Of a DNA stretch of 64,000 nt, positions 11,270 through 20,140 are shown in pieces. The stretch comes from Siphonodentalium dalli. Lineage: Eukaryota; Mollusca; Scaphopoda; Gadilida; Siphonodentaliidae. Made by a program: the position numbers and the translations under genes. The stretch's first letter is position 1. Every line of letters begins with the position of its first letter. The stretch is taken from NCBI GenBank assembly GCA_032622095.1, contig CP136064.1, positions 220,486,205 through 220,550,204 on the forward strand, read 5' to 3'. The notes under the pieces are model-generated. The model did not search any database. It was given only the letters and a program-made list of their open reading frames with translations, and was not told the origin of the DNA.

Positions 11270-11905
11270 ACTCTTACGAATGAAGAGCGTTGAACATATA
11301 CGAAATTACTACACGAATGAACTGAAATTTATATTTCACATCTTACCAACAACAGATACAGACATAGTCATAGTGTTATACTGTATTACATGTACCCATG
11401 CTATGACATCAATAGAAGGGGCAATACACTCAAGGAGTTAAAGTGACACGAAACAAGGGACGTGATGTAATATTGGTGTTTGAATCTTAAAGGAACACAA
11501 GACACTCTAAAGGGACACTCATTATGAATGAATGTTAACAATACAAGCGCACGAATGAAGAGCGTTGAACATATACGAAATTACTACACGAATGAATTGA
11601 ACCTTGAAATTTATATTTCACATCTTACCAACAACAGCTACAGACATAATCATAGTGTTATACTGTCTTGCATGCACACACGCTATGACATCATTAAAGG
11701 CGGACAATCCACTCACGGTGTGACAACAGATACAGACATAGGCATAGTATTATACTGTCTTGCATGTGCACACGCTATGACATCATTAAAGGAACACAAG
11801 ACACTCATTATGAATGAATGTTAACAATAAACGCACCGGTGTTTGAATATTAAAGGAACTCAATACACTCATTATGAATGAATGTTAACAATACAAGCGC
11901 AGTGG
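11270..11905. repeat. Cluster of interspersed direct repeats downstream of the ATPase gene, left arm
   Basis: Several motifs recur at irregular spacing: ACGAATGAAGAGCGTTGAAC at about 11277 and 11551, ACAGATACAGACATAG-type blocks at about 11349, 11636 and 11725, and CATTATGAATGAATGTTAAC at about 11520, 11806 and 11871. The cluster is mirrored in the right arm at about 16495-17120. A 98-codon open frame across it is made of these repeats and is not called as a gene. Such a cluster could hold replication or packaging signals, but that is a guess. Confidence 0.75.
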
Positions 11906-12072
11906 TTGAAAGTTAAAATGACACAGAACAATATTTAAAGTTCAAATTTTCGGGCACTTAATGCGCCTTTTATCATTACGTATCGTTTCTCACTCTACAA
12001 TTCCCAATAATCCACTCACTCTCTCCCCGCTTATAGATATATAACGAAAACGAGAATATCATGTTGATGAAG

Positions 12073-12078
12073 TTTATT
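12073..12078 (-). terminator. Polyadenylation signal AATAAA of the left ATPase gene
   Basis: On the minus strand AATAAA lies only five bases beyond the stop codon of the 12084-13784 gene, implying a very short 3' untranslated region, as in compact viral genes. It mirrors 16313-16318. Confidence 0.7.
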
Positions 12079-12083
12079 GAAAT

Positions 12084-13784
12084 TTAATCGTCCGAATTGT
12101 CATCACTTTCGTCAGAAGTGTCATTTATTTCGTCCATGAATTTTTCTAGCATCGGTTTGTACTTTAATATTGACATTTTCACTGCATCACATTCTCCATA
12201 ACCATTATTCAAATATTTGTCGACTTTATCCATGACTCTGTTGTGCAGAGTCCCATTGCGCAGCTGCAGATACGATACTATTGTCCAAGCATAACCATTC
12301 ATAAAGTGCATCATATCTTTACTTTTAAGGTCCTTGTCAGCTTGTTCTTTTGCTTCTGTTTCTTTCGAACCATTTTCCTTATACGTGTCCACTTTATCAC
12401 TCCATTCCTCATGTGTTTTATCTCTACTCTCAGCACACAAACTTTTGAAGTATTCATCTTCATTCAATTTAATTTTCTTATTCTGACTATCATCCGTGTC
12501 CTCAGTTAATTTTCGTTTTAACTTATTTTCTTGACACCAGTTTTTTACGTGTCTCTGAACATCATAATGATCTTCGAACAAAAGCCCGCAGTCATTACAA
12601 GGGTACGACATGTCTTCTCGAATGTCTATGTTTTGACGGTTCTTCTTATTAATTTCATCGAGCTCACCAGGTGGCCTTATGTCGTTAGTATAGTCATTAT
12701 GTTGACCCTGGGGCACAATATAATTATATGTTATGCCCTTCTGTTGACCAGGGAGTTCTCTGTCATCGTATTTCATCGCATTCTGCTGACCCTGGGTCTC
12801 AGTGTCTTTTGTATGTTTTTTCATCCCATTCTGTTCATCTGGGTGTTCTCTGTCTTTTTGGAGATTATATTTCATGCCATTCCATTCACCAATATGTTGG
12901 TTCGTGTCCTCTTTTAGTACATTCTGTCGCAGACGTAATGTGTCCGGTGTTGCGGCTTTTAAATCCACCAGTAGGTAACCGTACGGTTCACTCGTCGCTT
13001 CCGAAAACTCTCGAACCATACGCTGAGGACATTCAGGATACATCTGTCTTGATAATGTTGAAATTAATCCCTTGTCGATTGGGTTATTGAACAATACCAA
13101 ATATTGACAATTTCGTCGTTGCGTTGGATCTTTGTTGTAGTAGAAATTCTGGTTCAAACTTATCAAAGATAAGTTCAAATGGTGACTTCCTTCGGAATGC
13201 AAATCATTAACTCTCTGGTCTTTTGATGAAGTTTGCATCAAGTCATCGAGTATAACTAGATTTTTATACCGGGGGTTGATAAGAGAATCCAAGTTTGCTG
13301 GTATTCCTCGTATAAAGTTGACCTGAGGGGTGACGGTATACTTTATTTCGTCATATAGGGGCTGCCAATATTTATAAAACCATATTATTCTGTCAGGTGC
13401 GGGTGATATTTTTGAGGCAGACTTTTGTAGCAAGGTTTTCACGAAGTATGTCTTACCACTAGATGTCGGTCCACTTACACATGCCGTGAATGGATGCTTG
13501 AAAATAAAATCTTCTTGGACATTGGCCATTGGATCATCAAAGCAGGATGTTATGTCGCTTTGTTGCTGTTTCCCCTGCTGGTGTTGTAGTATCTGGTGTT
13601 GCTGTAATGGCTGTTGTTGTGGCTGATGATGCTGCTGCCTGTTGCTGCTACTGTTTGTTGCTGCTGCTTGGTGCTGCTGTTGTGGGTGTCGGTTAACAAA
13701 CTCAGTGTGCTTAGATTGTACATGTCTTATCAAATCATGGTTCCGCACATACTCACTAGAGCAAATTGAACACTGGTGCTTCAT
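12084..13784 (-). CDS. A32/FtsK-like packaging ATPase with terminal zinc fingers, left copy
   Basis: A 566-residue intronless protein. Residues 5-26 form a C2H2 finger (C5, C8, H21, H26), and 35-76 are rich in Gln/His. Residues 92-290 form the ATPase core: Walker A GPTSSGKT (105-112), Walker B NLVILDDLM (175-183, acidic pair 180-181), GSHH at 199-202 and a polar NQN (211-213) in the sensor position. Four or so imperfect Gln/Gly/Met-rich repeats lie at about 298-365. A second finger (C396, C399, H412, C417) is followed by a charged tail ending DDNSDD. A32-like ATPases drive DNA into viral capsids and are hallmark Polinton genes; the finger fusion is unusual. A TATA-like box lies about 37 bases upstream of the ATG. 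It differs from the right-arm copy by one residue seen (Gln36 here, Glu there). Family assignment is from motifs and memory of the family. Confidence 0.75.
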   Translation of the reverse strand: MKHQCSICSSEYVRNHDLIRHVQSKHTEFVNRHPQQQHQAAATNSSSNRQQHHQPQQQPLQQHQILQHQQGKQQQSDITSCFDDPMANVQEDFIFKHPFTACVSGPTSSGKTYFVKTLLQKSASKISPAPDRIIWFYKYWQPLYDEIKYTVTPQVNFIRGIPANLDSLINPRYKNLVILDDLMQTSSKDQRVNDLHSEGSHHLNLSLISLNQNFYYNKDPTQRRNCQYLVLFNNPIDKGLISTLSRQMYPECPQRMVREFSEATSEPYGYLLVDLKAATPDTLRLRQNVLKEDTNQHIGEWNGMKYNLQKDREHPDEQNGMKKHTKDTETQGQQNAMKYDDRELPGQQKGITYNYIVPQGQHNDYTNDIRPPGELDEINKKNRQNIDIREDMSYPCNDCGLLFEDHYDVQRHVKNWCQENKLKRKLTEDTDDSQNKKIKLNEDEYFKSLCAESRDKTHEEWSDKVDTYKENGSKETEAKEQADKDLKSKDMMHFMNGYAWTIVSYLQLRNGTLHNRVMDKVDKYLNNGYGECDAVKMSILKYKPMLEKFMDEINDTSDESDDNSDD

Positions 13785-13820
13785 TTATACTTGACTAAAA
13801 TGTCTCGGTATATGGATTTC

Positions 13821-13827
13821 CTTTATA
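13821..13827 (-). promoter_or_regulatory. TATA-like box of the left ATPase gene
   Basis: Reading the minus strand, TATAAAG lies 36-43 bases before the start codon, with GTATAAAGGAAAT context. It mirrors 14564-14570. Initiation about 30 bases downstream would leave a very short leader. The box is seen in the sequence; its use is inferred. Confidence 0.5.
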
Positions 13828-14162
13828 CAAATGTTCATTATAACCTAAAAATATGTCCTGTCCGTATGTTTGATAACTTTATGTAGATGAAATAGTCTGC
13901 CGGAGAAGCACTGTGTAGACGGGGAATCAACAGGTCTTGTCGGTAAGAGAGTCAGATGAGAAGTGAAGTCTCGGCTATTAAAACATAGTAATGCGATAGC
14001 GAACATCAAACGAGTCTGGGCACGCATATCTGTCAAAAGATACAATAGCCGTCATTGGTCAATCTATCCTCGGTATCACTTTTCGATTTACAAAATCAAT
14101 TTCACCGAGAGGTTCCCTCGTCATTTGTAGTGACGTAATTGCGGCGTATTGCGGTATTTTAC

Positions 14163-14238
14163 TGCGGTGGCGCCGGCGCCGGCGCCGGCAGCGGCAACAA
14201 CGGCGGCGGCGGCGGTTGTTGGCGGCGGCGGCGCCGCA
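14163..14238. repeat. GGC/GCC-rich centre of the palindrome
   Basis: The symmetry centre of the 8.5-kb inverted repeat is about 75 bp of GGCGCC, GGC and GCC triplet runs with GGCAACAACGGC and GGTTGTTGGC blocks. It is flanked on both sides by CGCAGTAAAATACCGCAATT and its complement and by GTAGTGACGTAATT. Single strands should fold into a strong hairpin. It also separates the two divergent ATPase genes by about 820 bp. Triplet slippage probably explains the arm differences here. Confidence 0.85.
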
Positions 14239-14563
14239 GTAAAATACCGCAATTACGTCACTACAAATGACGAGGGAACCTCTCGGTGAAATTGATTTTG
14301 TAAATCGAAAAGTGATACCGAGGATAGATTGACCAATGACGGCTATTGTATCTTTTGACAGATATGCGTGCCCAGACTCGTTTGATGTTCGCTATCGCAT
14401 TACTATGTTTTAATAGCCGAGACTTCACTTCTCGTCTGACTCTCTTACCGACAAGACCTGTTGATTCCCCGTCTACACAGTGCTTCTCCGGCAGACTATT
14501 TCATCTACATAAAGTTATCAAACATACGGACAGTACATATTTTTAGGTTATAATGAACATTTG

Positions 14564-14570
14564 TATAAAG
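14564..14570 (+). promoter_or_regulatory. TATA-like box of the right ATPase gene
   Basis: TATAAAG about 37 bases before the ATG at 14607, an exact mirror of the left-arm box. Use as a promoter is inferred. Confidence 0.5.
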
Positions 14571-14606
14571 GAAATCCATATACCGAGACATTTTAGTCAA
14601 GTATAA

Positions 14607-16307
14607 ATGAAGCACCAGTGTTCAATTTGCTCTAGTGAGTATGTGCGGAACCATGATTTGATAAGACATGTACAATCTAAGCACACTGAGTTTGTTAACC
14701 GACACCCACAAGAGCAGCACCAAGCAGCAGCAACAAACAGTAGCAGCAACAGGCAGCAGCATCATCAGCCACAACAACAGCCATTACAGCAACACCAGAT
14801 ACTACAACACCAGCAGGGGAAACAGCAACAAAGCGACATAACATCCTGCTTTGATGATCCAATGGCCAATGTCCAAGAAGATTTTATTTTCAAGCATCCA
14901 TTCACGGCATGTGTAAGTGGACCGACATCTAGTGGTAAGACATACTTCGTGAAAACCTTGCTACAAAAGTCTGCCTCAAAAATATCACCCGCACCTGACA
15001 GAATAATATGGTTTTATAAATATTGGCAGCCCCTATATGACGAAATAAAGTATACCGTCACCCCTCAGGTCAACTTTATACGAGGAATACCAGCAAACTT
15101 GGATTCTCTTATCAACCCCCGGTATAAAAATCTAGTTATACTCGATGACTTGATGCAAACTTCATCAAAAGACCAGAGAGTTAATGATTTGCATTCCGAA
15201 GGAAGTCACCATTTGAACTTATCTTTGATAAGTTTGAACCAGAATTTCTACTACAACAAAGATCCAACGCAACGACGAAATTGTCAATATTTGGTATTGT
15301 TCAATAACCCAATCGACAAGGGATTAATTTCAACATTATCAAGACAGATGTATCCTGAATGTCCTCAGCGTATGGTTCGAGAGTTTTCGGAAGCGACGAG
15401 TGAACCGTACGGTTACCTACTGGTGGATTTAAAAGCCGCAACACCGGACACATTACGTCTGCGACAGAATGTACTAAAAGAGGACACGAACCAACATATT
15501 GGTGAATGGAATGGCATGAAATATAATCTCCAAAAAGACAGAGAACACCCAGATGAACAGAATGGGATGAAAAAACATACAAAAGACACTGAGACCCAGG
15601 GTCAGCAGAATGCGATGAAATACGATGACAGAGAACTCCCTGGTCAACAGAAGGGCATAACATATAATTATATTGTGCCCCAGGGTCAACATAATGACTA
15701 TACTAACGACATAAGGCCACCTGGTGAGCTCGATGAAATTAATAAGAAGAACCGTCAAAACATAGACATTCGAGAAGACATGTCGTACCCTTGTAATGAC
15801 TGCGGGCTTTTGTTCGAAGATCATTATGATGTTCAGAGACACGTAAAAAACTGGTGTCAAGAAAATAAGTTAAAACGAAAATTAACTGAGGACACGGATG
15901 ATAGTCAGAATAAGAAAATTAAATTGAATGAAGATGAATACTTCAAAAGTTTGTGTGCTGAGAGTAGAGATAAAACACATGAGGAATGGAGTGATAAAGT
16001 GGACACGTATAAGGAAAATGGTTCGAAAGAAACAGAAGCAAAAGAACAAGCTGACAAGGACCTTAAAAGTAAAGATATGATGCACTTTATGAATGGTTAT
16101 GCTTGGACAATAGTATCGTATCTGCAGCTGCGCAATGGGACTCTGCACAACAGAGTCATGGATAAAGTCGACAAATATTTGAATAATGGTTATGGAGAAT
16201 GTGATGCAGTGAAAATGTCAATATTAAAGTACAAACCGATGCTAGAAAAATTCATGGACGAAATAAATGACACTTCTGACGAAAGTGATGACAATTCGGA
16301 CGATTAA
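14607..16307 (+). CDS. A32/FtsK-like packaging ATPase with terminal zinc fingers, right copy
   Basis: This is the mirror-image twin of 12084-13784, with the same 566-residue length and domain order: N-terminal C2H2 finger, Gln/His-rich linker, P-loop core with Walker A (105-112) and Walker B (175-183), repeat-rich linker, C2HC finger (396-417) and an acidic tail. The only protein difference I see is Glu at residue 36 where the left copy has Gln. Both frames are open across 1.7 kb with no stop or frameshift, while all other mobile-element genes in the window are wrecked. That suggests the insertion is recent or the arms are kept alike by gene conversion. The start is chosen at the first ATG, which puts the first zinc-finger Cys at residue 5 and lies just behind a TATA-like box. 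Confidence 0.75.
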   Translation: MKHQCSICSSEYVRNHDLIRHVQSKHTEFVNRHPQEQHQAAATNSSSNRQQHHQPQQQPLQQHQILQHQQGKQQQSDITSCFDDPMANVQEDFIFKHPFTACVSGPTSSGKTYFVKTLLQKSASKISPAPDRIIWFYKYWQPLYDEIKYTVTPQVNFIRGIPANLDSLINPRYKNLVILDDLMQTSSKDQRVNDLHSEGSHHLNLSLISLNQNFYYNKDPTQRRNCQYLVLFNNPIDKGLISTLSRQMYPECPQRMVREFSEATSEPYGYLLVDLKAATPDTLRLRQNVLKEDTNQHIGEWNGMKYNLQKDREHPDEQNGMKKHTKDTETQGQQNAMKYDDRELPGQQKGITYNYIVPQGQHNDYTNDIRPPGELDEINKKNRQNIDIREDMSYPCNDCGLLFEDHYDVQRHVKNWCQENKLKRKLTEDTDDSQNKKIKLNEDEYFKSLCAESRDKTHEEWSDKVDTYKENGSKETEAKEQADKDLKSKDMMHFMNGYAWTIVSYLQLRNGTLHNRVMDKVDKYLNNGYGECDAVKMSILKYKPMLEKFMDEINDTSDESDDNSDD

Positions 16308-16312
16308 ATTTC

Positions 16313-16318
16313 AATAAA
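16313..16318 (+). terminator. Polyadenylation signal AATAAA of the right ATPase gene
   Basis: AATAAA five bases after the stop codon at 16305-16307, mirroring 12073-12078. Confidence 0.7.
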
Positions 16319-16494
16319 CTTCATCAACATGATATTCTCGTTTTCGTTATATATCTATAAGCGGGGAGAGAGTAAGTGGATTATTGGGAATTGTAGAGTG
16401 AGAAACGATACGTAATGATAAAAGGCGCATTAAGTGCCCGAAAATTTGAACTTTAAATATTGTTCTGTGTCATTTTAACTTTCAACCACTGCGC

Positions 16495-17120
16495 TTGTAT
16501 TGTTAACATTCATTCATAATGAGTGTATTGTGTTCCTTTAATATTCAAACACCGGTGCGTTTATTGTTAACATTCATTCATAATGAGTGTCTTGTGTTCC
16601 TTTAATGATGTCATAGCGTGTGTACATGCAAGACAGTATAACACTATGCCTATGTATGTATCTGTTGTCACACCGTGAGTGGATTGTCCGCCTTTAATGA
16701 TGTCATAGCGTGTGTGCATGCAAGACAGTATAACACTATGATTATGTCTGTAGCTGTTGTTGGTAAGATGTGAAATATAAATTTCAAGGTTCAATTCATT
16801 CGTGTAGTAATTTCGTATATGTTCAACGCTCTTCATTCGTGCGCTTGTATTGTTAACATTCATTCATAATGAGTGTCCCTTTAGAGTGTCTTGTGTTCCT
16901 TTAAGATTCAAACACCAATATTACATCACGTCCCTTGTTTCGTGTCACTTTAACTCCTTGAGTGTATTGCCCCTTCTAATGATGTCATAGCATGGGTACA
17001 TGTAATACAGTATAACACTATGACTATGTCTGTATCTGTTGTTGGTAAGATGTGAAATATAAATTTCAGTTCATTCGTGTAGTAATTTCGTATATGTTCA
17101 ACGCTCTTCATTCGTAAGAG
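16495..17120. repeat. Cluster of interspersed direct repeats, right arm
   Basis: Mirror of 11270-11905. GTTAACATTCATTCATAATG recurs at about 16502, 16566 and 16854; GTTCAACGCTCTTCATTCGT recurs at about 16820 and 17096. Small differences from the left arm exist (for example around 16653-16657). No gene is called. Confidence 0.75.
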
Positions 17121-17678
17121 TTATTACCAACTGGAAGTTGTACTATTTTTGATAAACATCGGATTTGCTCATCAGACGATAAGCTGACAATATTTACGCA
17201 TGGTCTAATTAGATTCATGCATAAATGTAAGGTAATTTTTGTTATGGTCAAGTTTTTTGTTAAGACCATGTTCTAACATAGATCGATAAATAAGTTAAAG
17301 GTCATTATATTCCACAGTCAAATCTATTGGTGATCGAATTTGATAACTATTTTATTGGAACAACTAAGAGTATTATTTACGTGAGATCAATGAGTCCAAT
17401 TATTATAAATAATACATTGCAGGCATCGGTGGATACCCGATTGCCACATTTAGTGATCACGTGATAAACTGTTAAAATGTCCAAGTGACGTACTATATGT
17501 ATGCATAACCCAATAAACTGTTAATACGTAAGGTTGATAAAATTCTATTCATAACAACATCAAAGTAACTTCTATTATTGCGTGTATGATCACATTCTGA
17601 TCCGCTGTCGTTATTCATTCCATAACGTAATGTCTCAGGCCAGTCGAAAATTGGTTGCTCGTCATCTTCATTATATAT
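17121..17678. other. Unassigned part of the right arm
   Basis: Mirror of 10714-11269, with a few substitutions. No gene or other feature is supported. Confidence 0.5.
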
Positions 17679-17800
17679 TGAAATTTTTGGAAATTTTTGA
17701 AGTTTTTGAAATTTTTGAAATTTTGGAAGTTTTTGAAGTTTTTGAAATTTTTGAAATTTTTGAAAGTTTTAGAAGTTTTGGAAGTTTTTGAAATTTTTTG
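17679..17800. repeat. 9-bp minisatellite, right arm
   Basis: About 122 bp of units close to TTTTTGAA(A/G), the mirror of the longer array at 10499-10713. It has contracted, or the left one has expanded, by about 93 bp since the palindrome formed. Confidence 0.9.
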
Positions 17801-18419
17801 GACACGCTCAAATATCGTGACTGCATTCAAAATAGTACAACATCTCAATACTTCCAATAATTCGCGATAATGCACACCTGTCATATACTCAATAACTTCA
17901 TCGGGATAGAGAAGTAAAGAATAAACGCTCTTTATTATTCATGTAAGAGTAATGGTGTCAAATTATTTCAGGTATGACAATTATATGATGCATGGACTGC
18001 GTCTGATTGATAAACACTGGAATGTATGCATTCATACCTATAGTGTCAATGACCGAAATTACCGTGACTCGGACCTGTCCATACACATATAATTGGTATA
18101 AAGCTATTTCTAAACATCGATTAATAAAATTAACAGAGTTTCATGAAAAATATTTAAAATTTGTTTGAACAAAAATAACGAAACATATTACACGCATATA
18201 ATTTAAAAAACATTCGACATTTAATAGTCGGCCCGATATTTGGGTAAGAGACCGAAAACTCGTTAGAAATTTTTTGAGATTAAAATTGTTTTTTTTTGAA
18301 AATTTTGAGAAAAAAAATTTGGGGTTTTGAAATTTTTTTTGGGGAATATTTTAGTACAAACAATTTTACCCCATAAAATCTATTTTTAGATGTGGAGGTA
18401 ACGAGACCCCCATACTACT

Positions 18420-18425
18420 AATGTG
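18420..18425. repeat. 6-bp target-site duplication, right copy (AATGTG)
   Basis: Exact match to 9873-9878 and directly adjacent to the right end of the palindrome. Confidence 0.85.
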
Positions 18426-19085
18426 AAGGCCCGTCTGCCGGTGGAAGTTTGAATCATCGCATTATACTTCGTAATACTCACTTTTGTCATCGGGAATCCA
18501 AATAGTTTGATAAATACGTGAAATACAATACAATACAATATGGCGCAGAGATACAAAATAATCTACTAGTGGTTTTATATAGCACTTAATTGATTACTTG
18601 CTCTTAGGACGTTTTTTTTTCTTCATAAATTGCAAAGATACAAGTCCGACAACTCACAATCTATGGGAAATGTACAGATATATATAGTGGTGGTTTTATT
18701 GTGTAATAATGGAAGGGTATCTCTATTTTTCACGCGGAAAAACTACAAGTTAAAAGTTAACTATATGAAATGTACAAGATGGTGGTTTTGTTGTGTCAAA
18801 TCGGACAGGAATCTTAAATATTTTCAAGCGGATGAACTTTTCACTTATATCCTCCGCATGAAAAATAATAAAAGGTCAGCCGACCACAGTGTTCTCCGAC
18901 AACGTGGCAAGCCGATGCCGCTTTATTAAAGAAATAAAAAAAAATGTCGAAAAGGGTTAATAAATCCGTAAAAAAAAAAATTCCGTCATCTATATACATG
19001 TTGCACATCTCTAATATGTGGGTAACAATGTTATTAAGTTTCAAATATCTAAGATCAAAACTGTTGGAGGAGTTGACTACACCAT
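18426..19085. other. Unassigned DNA
   Basis: Nothing recognisable apart from a short AATAC pentanucleotide run at about 18521-18540. Open frames are short and A+T-driven. Confidence 0.45.
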
Positions 19086-19732
19086 GAAGGTACCCTCATA
19101 CAGAAAATGACATACATACATACATACATACATACATGCACACATACATACATACATACTCACATACACAGAAGTTCCAAAATATATAATAGACTAGCTG
19201 ATGTGCCCGACTTCGTCCGGGCTATTCAGGGATTTCTTTGTGATCGCCTCCGTCTGGGCAGAATATACTGCGTCTGGACTATTGTTCGATCGTTCCAGAA
19301 ACATGCCTATTTGAGCGTATATGAGCGAGGTCAAGGTCAATGACACGGTCGCAAAGTAGGCCAAAATACCAAATTCGAGTCGGATCGGTCAGGCAGTTTT
19401 CGAGTATATAACACACACACACATACAAATAGACAGAAGATCAAAAATATGTAATAGACTAGGTGATGTGTCGACTTCGTCCGGGCTATTTAGAGATTTC
19501 TTTGTGATCGCCTCTATCTGGGCAGAATATACAGCATCTGGACAAACTATTGTTCGATCGGTCCAGAAACATGCCTATATCAGCGTATATGAGCGAGATC
19601 AAGGTCAATGACACGATCGCACATGGAATTGAACCCGCCCATACTGTTCCCGGGATCAATGTTGGCTCACATACCAAATTCGTGTCGGATTGGTCGAACA
19701 CATATATACAGGCAGACAAGACAGGCAGAAGG
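19085..19732 (+). repeat. Two type A interspersed repeat units
   Basis: After a CATA microsatellite (19108-19165), two units begin at about 19192 (TAGACTAGCTGATGTGCCCG) and 19452. Both carry CGGGCTATT(C/T)AG, GATTTCTTTGTGATCGCCTC and TATATGAGCGAG. Each holds a TCAAGGTCA motif (19331-19339, 19599-19607). The second lacks its normal tail. Confidence 0.75.
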
Positions 19733-20140
19733 GGATATTTGAAGAAGTGTTTAAAGATTGATGTAATTATAACTAAATAACGGCGTTCAAGTTAGATGTA
19801 TACGTATCTATATATAAAGGGGTTTATGAGGTTTGGACTTTGGTTTAAATGTGGTTTAGGGGGTTTTGGGCTTTAAGAACTTAAGCCCTTAAGCCTTTTT
19901 GTAAATGCCATATATTAACTGTTATTTGGGGTCTATAAATAATTCTAACACAACTTTCTAAAAACACAAAAGTTTGGACCAAATTTATGTTCACACTGTC
20001 CTTGCATCCAATGACAAGGATTGGGGGCTTAAGCTCATTAACCCTGGACGTTCATAATAATATATCTGCAAATAATTTGTTATTTTTCTCCAGAACTGAC
20101 GAGTTTACATAACACATAGACATATACACATCGGATTATG
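19733..20140 (+). repeat. Second copy of the 7240-7640 segment
   Basis: See 7240-7640. The two copies lie in direct orientation on either side of the 8.5-kb palindrome, about 12.5 kb apart. Confidence 0.75.

Larger units (their letters stand above)
9879..18419. mobile_element. Palindromic Maverick/Polinton-like element (integrated foldback genome)
   Basis: The whole 8541-bp element is one inverted repeat. It begins AGTAGTATGGGGGTCTCGTT and ends with the exact reverse complement. The two arms meet at a GGC-rich centre (14163-14238) and appear nearly identical by eye. Each arm carries one packaging-type ATPase gene transcribed outward, a cluster of direct repeats beyond its 3' end and a 9-bp minisatellite. 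The left outer arm is 93 bp longer, all of it accounted for by the minisatellite; a 10-bp difference lies near the centre. An exact 6-bp duplication flanks the element. AG/CT termini, 6-bp duplications and the ATPase fit Mavericks/Polintons. No integrase, protein-primed polymerase, protease or capsid gene is present, so any movement would need helper functions. An assembly artefact is unlikely because of the flanking duplication and the arm differences. Confidence 0.8.

Noticed and set aside
11528-11824. A 98-codon frame in each arm (mirror 16567-16863)
   Set aside because: It is composed of the direct-repeat cluster and has no domain.
12243-13090. Open frames of 88-128 codons opposite the left ATPase gene, mirrored at 15301-16148
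   Set aside because: They are antisense shadows of the ATPase gene and show no domain of their own.
13845-14045. A 66-codon frame between the palindrome centre and each ATPase gene (mirror 14346-14546)
   Set aside because: It occupies the likely promoter region, has no recognisable motif, and is conserved between arms only because the arms are mirror copies.
9879-18419. The possibility that the palindrome is an assembly or amplification chimera
   Set aside because: The exact 6-bp duplication at both ends, the 93-bp minisatellite difference and scattered substitutions between arms are not expected of a mirrored-read artefact, though long reads should still confirm it.
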